Source: Hylemonella sp. (GTDB lineage: Bacteria > Pseudomonadota > Gammaproteobacteria > Burkholderiales > Burkholderiaceae_C). From it: a DNA stretch of 64,000 nt. The DNA lies in assembly GCA_030695415.1 (NCBI GenBank), contig JAUYQZ010000016.1, positions 45,476 through 109,475 of the forward strand, read 5' to 3'. The notes below the pieces were generated by a model that was given only the letters and a program-made list of their open reading frames with translations, was not told the origin of the DNA and did not search any database. The translations under genes and the position numbers were made by a program. This document shows, in pieces, positions 59,213 through 64,000 of this stretch (within the stretch, counting starts at the first letter, position 1; every line of letters starts with the position of its first letter).

Positions 59213-59548
59213 TCAGGACTGAGCCGCTTGCTCCAGGGCTTGGGCGGCCCATTGGTTGACGCTCAGGCCCGCGCGCTCGGCCGCGAAGCTAACGCGCGCA
59301 TGCACCTGGCTGGGCAGGCGCAGCATCATGCGGCCCGAGAAGGGCTTCTCGGGCTCTTCGCCGCGCGCATGCGCCACGTCGATGTAGTTGTCCACCGCGG
59401 CACGGAAAGCTTTTTTCAGTTCAGTCACGCTGCCCCCGTGGAAACCGATGATGGCGCGGATGCCGGCAATGCGACCGATGAAGCACTCGTCCTCTTCGCT
59501 GTATTCCACCTTGGCGGTGTAGCCTTTGTAGGTCATGGCATTGCTCAT
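59213..59548 (-). CDS. hicB: HicB-family antitoxin
   Basis: A 111-residue protein with the HicB N-terminal degenerate RNase H-like fold (MTYKGYTAKVEYSEEDECFIGRIAGI, then GFHGGSVTELKKAFRAAVDNYID) and a C-terminal ribbon-helix-helix DNA-binding part (GRMMLRLPSQVHARVSFAAERAGLSVNQWAAQAL). Its ATG at 59548 overlaps the hicA stop by 4 bases, toxin first. It neutralises HicA and probably represses the hicA promoter. It is antisense to the flanking exporter and adaptor genes and ends 11 bp from the exporter stop. Confidence 0.92.
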   Translation of the reverse strand: MSNAMTYKGYTAKVEYSEEDECFIGRIAGIRAIIGFHGGSVTELKKAFRAAVDNYIDVAHARGEEPEKPFSGRMMLRLPSQVHARVSFAAERAGLSVNQWAAQALEQAAQS

Positions 59549-59799
59549 GGCTTGACTCCAATCAGTTCCAAAAACTCGCGTGCGCAGCGCACCTGGTATG
59601 GCTTGGCTTCCTTGGCAGGGTGGGGGCGGTGGAAATCAGCCCGCTCGCCCTTCAGGAAAAAGCTCACCATGGAACCGCCACGGTTCACGCATTCGGCTCC
59701 AAGCGCAATCAGCAGGGATTCAATGTCCGCCCATTCCATGTTTTTCGGAACGGGCTTCTCAAATATCCGCGCCAGTGTTTTGCGGTGCTTGCTGTTCAC
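59545..59799 (-). CDS. hicA: HicA-family toxin, variant lacking the canonical GSH histidine
   Basis: An 84-residue protein from a GTG at 59799; a longer open frame upstream has no better start. It contains the HicA dsRBD-like core (EWADIESLLIALGAECVNRGGSMVSFFLKGERADFHRPHPAKEAKPYQVRCAREFLELIG). Canonical HicA mRNA interferases use a His in a G-S-(N)-H motif; here the spot reads GGSMVS, while HRPHP further on is conserved in a subfamily of chromosomal HicA proteins. Activity as an RNase is therefore likely but not certain. It is transcribed leftward from the interval before the HlyD gene. Confidence 0.85.
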   Translation of the reverse strand: MNSKHRKTLARIFEKPVPKNMEWADIESLLIALGAECVNRGGSMVSFFLKGERADFHRPHPAKEAKPYQVRCAREFLELIGVKP

Positions 59800-59868
59800 A
59801 GTTCGAATGATATCAAAAATGATGCCACATGGGGAATTTTCAATCCCAGATGGGGCAAGGAGGTGCGC

Positions 59869-61290
59869 ATGAGCCCGAACACCGCAGCTCCCCTGCCGCG
59901 CCACCCCCTCATCGAACTCTGGTCGCGCTACCGGGCAGTTTTCAAGGCCGCTTGGGAGCGCCGTGCCGAACTCGCCGGCCCAAAGCGCCTGGCCGACGAA
60001 ACCGCCTTTTTGCCCGCAGCCCTGAGCCTGCAGGAAACCCCGGTGCACCCCGCACCGCGGCGTTTTGCCTGGGCCATCATGGCGCTGTTTGTGCTGGTGC
60101 TGGTCTGGTCCATTTTCGGCAAGGTGGACATCGTGGCCGTGGCGCCGGGGCGCATCATCGTGAGTGACCGCACCAAGCTCATCCAGCCGCTGGAAGCCAG
60201 CGTGGTCAAACGCGTGCTGGTGCGCGACGGCGACCGCGTGCGCGCCGGCCAGGTGCTGGTGGAACTGGACCCCACCATGGCCAACGCCGACAAGGCCAGC
60301 GTGCAGGAGCAGCTCAACGCCGCCATCAGCGAAGAGCAGCGCACCGCCGCCTTGCTCAATACCCTGGCCACAGGGCAGGCGCCCAGCCTGCCCAAGGGGG
60401 CCGATGCTGGCACGCGCAGCCTGCTGCAAAGCGAGTGGCAAGACATCCGCGCCAAGCTGGCCAAGCTGGACGCCGAAGCCAGCCGCCGCCAGGCCGAAAT
60501 GGCCACCGTGCAGGCCACCATCGCCAAGCTGGAAGACACCGTGCCCATGGCCCAGGCGCGCGAGGCCGATTTCAAACGCCTGGTGGACCAGGGCTACATC
60601 TCCGGCCACGCCACGCAAGACAAAACCCGTGAACGCGTGGAGCTGGAGCGAGACCTCGCCACCCAGCGCGCCCGCCTGGCCGAGGCCCAGGCCATGCTGC
60701 GCGAGTCAGAGCAATCGCGCGCCGCCTTCCGCGCCGAAACCGTGCGCCAGCTCAACGACCGCAACGCCCAGGCCACCACCAAGCGCCAGCAGCTCAGCGC
60801 AGACCACAGCAAAGCCAGCCAGCGCGAACGCCTCACACAACTCACCGCCCCGGTAGACGGCATCGTGCAGCAGTTGGCCATCCACTCCGTGGGCGGTGTG
60901 GTCACCAGCGCCCAGCCACTCATGATCGTCGTGCCAGACAGCCCCACCGTCACCGCCGAGATCGCCATCGCCAACCAGGACATCGGCTTTGTGAACGCCG
61001 GCCAGACGGCAACGGTCAAGCTGGAGACCTTCCCCTACACGCGCTACGGCACGGTGGACGCCAAGGTGGAAGTGGTCACCGCCGATGCGGTGACGGATGA
61101 AAAAAAGGGCTCCTATTACCCCGCCATCCTGACGCTGAGCCAGAAAGACATGGACATCGACGGCAAGCGCATCCCCCTGAGCCCCGGCATGAACATCACC
61201 GCCGAGATCAAGACCGGCAAGCGCCGCGTGATCGAGTATCTGTTGAGCCCGGTGCAGCGCGCTGGCAATGAAAGCTTGAGGGAAAGATGA
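59869..61290 (+). CDS. HlyD-family type I secretion adaptor
   Basis: A 473-residue membrane fusion protein. The ATG at 59869 follows AAGGAGG; the frame is open upstream through hicA DNA but has no site there. A cytoplasmic N-terminus, one transmembrane helix (about residues 68-85, FAWAIMALFVLVLVWSIFG), a lipoyl half (SVVKRVLVRDGDRVRAGQVLVEL), a long coiled coil rich in Gln/Ala/Arg, then the second lipoyl half (LTAPVDGIVQQLAIHSVGGVV) and a beta-barrel ending RVIEYLLSPVQRAGNESLRER match HlyD. It should bridge the ABC exporter to TolC. The gene overlaps the LuxR-type regulator by 4 bases. Confidence 0.95.
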   Translation: MSPNTAAPLPRHPLIELWSRYRAVFKAAWERRAELAGPKRLADETAFLPAALSLQETPVHPAPRRFAWAIMALFVLVLVWSIFGKVDIVAVAPGRIIVSDRTKLIQPLEASVVKRVLVRDGDRVRAGQVLVELDPTMANADKASVQEQLNAAISEEQRTAALLNTLATGQAPSLPKGADAGTRSLLQSEWQDIRAKLAKLDAEASRRQAEMATVQATIAKLEDTVPMAQAREADFKRLVDQGYISGHATQDKTRERVELERDLATQRARLAEAQAMLRESEQSRAAFRAETVRQLNDRNAQATTKRQQLSADHSKASQRERLTQLTAPVDGIVQQLAIHSVGGVVTSAQPLMIVVPDSPTVTAEIAIANQDIGFVNAGQTATVKLETFPYTRYGTVDAKVEVVTADAVTDEKKGSYYPAILTLSQKDMDIDGKRIPLSPGMNITAEIKTGKRRVIEYLLSPVQRAGNESLRER

Positions 61291-61583
61291 AAACCATGAT
61301 CCAGGAATTCGACCTCACTGCCGTTGAATTGCAGCTCTTGCAGGCTCTGTTGTCGGGTGCCAGCAACAAACAAATCGCGCGCGAATTGGGAAAGAGCGAG
61401 TTCACGGTGCGCAACCAGCTCAGCGTGGCCTTCCAGAAGATCGGCGTGGCTAACCGCATGCAGGCTGCGTTCTGGTTCAGGACCTACCTGGTCGCACGAG
61501 AAGAACGTGGTCTTGGTACATCCGTACCATTGTCCGAATTGGCTACCGACAAGACAATTAATCGATACGGCAGCTTTCGATGA
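61287..61583 (+). CDS. small LuxR-type HTH regulator in the type I secretion operon
   Basis: A 98-residue protein whose ATG overlaps the hlyD stop (ATGA). It consists of a GerE/LuxR-type helix-turn-helix (LTAVELQLLQALLSGASNKQIARELGKSEFTVRNQLSVAFQKIGVANRMQAAFWF) and a short tail, with no receiver or ligand-binding domain. Stand-alone LuxR HTH proteins may act constitutively or by protein contact. Its coupling to hlyD suggests it controls this secretion locus or the RTX gene that starts 71 bp further on (inference). Confidence 0.88.
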   Translation: MKTMIQEFDLTAVELQLLQALLSGASNKQIARELGKSEFTVRNQLSVAFQKIGVANRMQAAFWFRTYLVAREERGLGTSVPLSELATDKTINRYGSFR

Positions 61584-61654
61584 GTTAGTGCTTTTTTGTT
61601 CGCGGCTGCATCTAAAGCTAATTGTCAATTTCTCAAATTGAAAAGGGAGAAACT

Positions 61655-64000
61655 ATGAGTCTGGCCGCAGCGAATTTCGGAACAAATATCAGAGTAATCG
61701 GCGAGACTATTGTTGTAACTAGTTCCGGCGGAGTCAGGGCGACAGGCAACCCAAGCACCGGGGAATATTCAATCAATGCGGGTATTGTTGGTGCCGCATA
61801 TAACAGTACAACCGGTGAGGTTTCTGGAGATATACGTGGGATTGGTGTTGGATATGACCCTAGTGAAGAGCTTTGGGATTTTTACTACCAAGCGAATCAG
61901 TATTATCGGGCTGGAGTAAAAATACAAGATGATGGACCCACTACTTTTTACTCCAAAATTACATACAACGGCGCTAGCTTTACTGAGACGATTTCTGTCT
62001 CTTTGAATCCGGCCGGAGGTATAAATTATTCGTGGACAGAAGAGGTAAAAATTGATGGTAAAACGGCTCATCGAGACAGCGGCAGTGGGCACATCGGAGC
62101 AGGTGATGTGTCGGATTTGTTTGGGGGTATGGTTGGGCAAGCTGCATTTCTCCTACGGAATAGAGGCAGGCAAATTGATGGGATTGTTGATGCTGCGGTC
62201 AATGGTAAAACGACCCAAGCGATCAACTGGGTTCCTCCTCGCCGTGATCCACTGGTCCTCGACATTGATGGTGGTGGCATCACGACCAGCGGCATTAATC
62301 CCAATTCCCCGATTCTGTTCGACCAAGACGGCGATGGGATTCAAACGGCGACCGGTTGGATTGCTTCCGGTGAAGCCATTGTGGTGCGTGATCTCAACGG
62401 CAATGGCACCATCGATTCCGGCCGCGAGCTTTTCGGTGATAACACCCTCCTGACCAGCGGCCCCAATGCGGGGCAGACAGCGGCCAATGGCTTTGAGGCC
62501 CTGGCTGATCTGGACCGGGATGCGAATGGTGTGGCCGATGGGAAGTTCGACAGCAATGATGTGGCTTACGCCGGTGTCAAGCTATGGAAAGACGCCAACC
62601 AGGACGGCATCAGCCAGGCCGATGAGCTCTACACCTTCGACCAGCTGGGCGTGGCCAGTATCAACCTCAGCAACACGACCAGCAACGTCAACCTGGGTGG
62701 TGGCAATACCCAAACGCACACCGGCAGCTTCACACGCACCGACGGAACGGATGGAGAAAGCGGCACTGCGCAGTTGGCTGGCAGTTTGCTGCTGGTCAAC
62801 AACAACTTTTTCAGCGAGTTCACGGATGATCCTGCGCTGACTGCCGAGGCCTTGGCCTTGCCGGAGATGCAAGGCAGTGGTTTCGTGCGCGATTTGCGCG
62901 CGGCCATGAGCCTGGCTGGTGTGCCGCTGGAGTCCGGTGGCGTGATCGGTGCTCTGGATCTGGGTACGGCGACTTTGCAGGAGCATCTGGCAGGCAGTGC
63001 CACCAGCTGGTACGCGGCGCCCGTGCAACAGCGGGCGCAGGTGCTGCAGGCGCAGCTGGGGCAGTTCGCATCGCGCCAGACCAAGGCCGAGCAGATGGCC
63101 GACCTGGACAACCTGATCTATGCCTGGGGGCGCACCAGCACCATGGAAACGAGCGTGCAGACCAATCGCACGCAGGCCTTGGTCATGCCAGATATGTTGC
63201 CGGAGTTAACGGCTATCGAACAGTTTGCCGTCAGCAATCCAACGCTTTACGCCCAGCTCACAGCGCTGGAGCAGTTCAATGGCATGAATATTCTTGAGCG
63301 CTGGGTGCAGACGACTCGCTCCTGGCAGTGGCGAGAAACCACCGGCGCAGGCCAGTGGGTGCCGGTGGACACCAGCACGGTCGTGATGTCCGGCCCGCAG
63401 CAGCAGTTCCTGCAGCAAGCCTACGACGCGTTGAAAGAAAGTGTGTATGGCGCGCTGGTGGCCCAGACTCGTCTCAAGCCCTATCTGGATGCAATTGATC
63501 TGACCATCGATGAGACGGGTGTCCATTTTGATTTCAGTGGCAGCGTGACTCTTGTCCAGGAGAAAGCCGGGCTGGACCTGTTCAATGCCGTAACGGATCT
63601 GATCGATCTGCATAAGTTCGCAGGCGATACGACTCAAGCTGTCGGTTGGAATCCCTACCTGACGCTGAAAGAGGTGCTGGCTCAATCCGTCATGACACCG
63701 GAGGTTGAGCTGTTGCTTGCCTCTGAGCGCATCGTCTTGCTGGGCAGTGAAGTCATCAGCTATTCGGCTTCCAATGCGGCGGGTGAGACCGTTCTTGGCA
63801 ATGCCGAAGGGAATCAGTTCAATGGTGGGGCGGGTGCGGACACCATGTACGGCTTGGGAGGCAACGACACGCTCAACGGGCACGACGGCAACGACCTGCT
63901 GTACGGGGGTGCGGGCAACGACACGCTCAACGGTGGCAACGGCACGAACGTGCTGGACGGCGGTGACGGAGATGACGTGCTGCGTGCCACGGGCACCGGC
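61655..64000 (+). CDS. RTX/FrpC-like calcium-binding exoprotein (3' end outside window)
   Basis: The frame is open from the ATG at 61655 (AAGGGAGA upstream) to the window end, 782 codons. Residues 1 to about 190 form a Gly/Ser/Thr-rich, beta-like region with AT-richer codons, which I cannot assign. From about residue 200 it reads as the FrpC-like calcium module: LDIDGGGITTSG, FDQDGDGIQTATGWIASGE, DLNGNGTIDSGRELFGDNT, DANQDGISQADELYTFDQLG. A helical segment of ~300 residues follows, and the visible end carries RTX nonapeptides (GGAGADTMYGLGGNDTLNGHDGND, GGAGNDTLNGG). Such proteins fold on calcium after type I export, consistent with the exporter genes upstream. Its activity domain is unknown. 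Confidence 0.92.
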   Translation, partial: MSLAAANFGTNIRVIGETIVVTSSGGVRATGNPSTGEYSINAGIVGAAYNSTTGEVSGDIRGIGVGYDPSEELWDFYYQANQYYRAGVKIQDDGPTTFYSKITYNGASFTETISVSLNPAGGINYSWTEEVKIDGKTAHRDSGSGHIGAGDVSDLFGGMVGQAAFLLRNRGRQIDGIVDAAVNGKTTQAINWVPPRRDPLVLDIDGGGITTSGINPNSPILFDQDGDGIQTATGWIASGEAIVVRDLNGNGTIDSGRELFGDNTLLTSGPNAGQTAANGFEALADLDRDANGVADGKFDSNDVAYAGVKLWKDANQDGISQADELYTFDQLGVASINLSNTTSNVNLGGGNTQTHTGSFTRTDGTDGESGTAQLAGSLLLVNNNFFSEFTDDPALTAEALALPEMQGSGFVRDLRAAMSLAGVPLESGGVIGALDLGTATLQEHLAGSATSWYAAPVQQRAQVLQAQLGQFASRQTKAEQMADLDNLIYAWGRTSTMETSVQTNRTQALVMPDMLPELTAIEQFAVSNPTLYAQLTALEQFNGMNILERWVQTTRSWQWRETTGAGQWVPVDTSTVVMSGPQQQFLQQAYDALKESVYGALVAQTRLKPYLDAIDLTIDETGVHFDFSGSVTLVQEKAGLDLFNAVTDLIDLHKFAGDTTQAVGWNPYLTLKEVLAQSVMTPEVELLLASERIVLLGSEVISYSASNAAGETVLGNAEGNQFNGGAGADTMYGLGGNDTLNGHDGNDLLYGGAGNDTLNGGNGTNVLDGGDGDDVLRATGTG

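Noticed and set aside
62800..62850. Asp-Pro bond in the RTX protein (FTDDPAL) as a FrpC-like self-processing site
   Set aside because: FrpC proteins do cleave at an Asp-Pro bond, but I cannot confirm the rest of the processing module from the visible sequence.
1..64000. tRNA, rRNA, CRISPR arrays, transposases or integrases
   Set aside because: None recognised on either strand; the direct-repeat-flanked segments have no visible recombinase.

Overview
The window is 64 kb of GC-rich, densely coded bacterial chromosome. Gene content points to a betaproteobacterium of the order Burkholderiales, most likely family Comamonadaceae. The pointers are DUF3567 and DUF3108 genes, a PhaM polyhydroxyalkanoate-granule regulator, two orphan TctC-type binding proteins, a PurU of the local type, a PilC very like Comamonadaceae PilC, and two structured intergenic repeats of a kind I associate with this family. 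The genus cannot be fixed from the sequence alone. I saw no rRNA, tRNA, CRISPR array, transposase or integrase.

Layout. 1-5.7 kb: end of an alpha/beta hydrolase gene, then two convergent chemoreceptor genes (a Cache/CZB receptor with a CheR-tether tail, and a four-helix-bundle receptor) plus a stand-alone periplasmic Cache protein. 5.8-9.4 kb: a leftward tctC-lrgB-lrgA-glcD block in which the glycolate-oxidase-type gene overlaps lrgA. 9.5-15.9 kb: RND efflux adaptor and pump, phosphatidylserine decarboxylase, class V aminotransferase. 16-19.7 kb: a small signalling block (PstS-like binding protein, PAS-GGDEF-EAL protein, single-domain receiver) lying between intact purU and a second copy of the purU 3' end. 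20-31.4 kb: omega-aminotransferase, ChaN-like lipoprotein, AbrB-family membrane protein, orphan branched-chain amino-acid binding protein, DUF3567, DUF3108, IclR regulator divergent from a fumarylacetoacetate-hydrolase-family (FAH) enzyme, a PhnD-like/rhodanese fusion, and a DksA-type pair. 31.4-37 kb: a copper-handling trio, a second FAH enzyme with tctC, PhaM and a FIST sensor.

37-45 kb is the most accessory-looking part. It holds an orphan membrane protein, an XRE regulator with a perfect palindromic operator, a ceramidase-like membrane protein, and an LplT-Aas-like MFS/acyltransferase fusion. The 3' end of the fusion gene is repeated about 1.7 kb further on, with an unrecognised, compositionally distinct gene between the copies and a second unknown membrane gene after them. 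45-49.7 kb: small membrane proteins, DUF2145, DUF4153 and an HD-GYP response regulator. 49.7-56.1 kb: a hybrid histidine kinase, then a type IV pilus-type ATPase with MshEN-like (c-di-GMP-binding) repeats and PilC. 56.9-64 kb: a type I secretion locus (ABC exporter, HlyD adaptor, small LuxR-type regulator, large RTX/FrpC-like exoprotein running off the end) with a hicAB pair inserted antisense between exporter and adaptor.

A theme is signalling: two chemoreceptors, a PAS-GGDEF-EAL enzyme, an HD-GYP phosphodiesterase, two further receivers, a FIST sensor and a pilus ATPase predicted to bind c-di-GMP. All functional calls come from reading motifs by eye; no database search was run.
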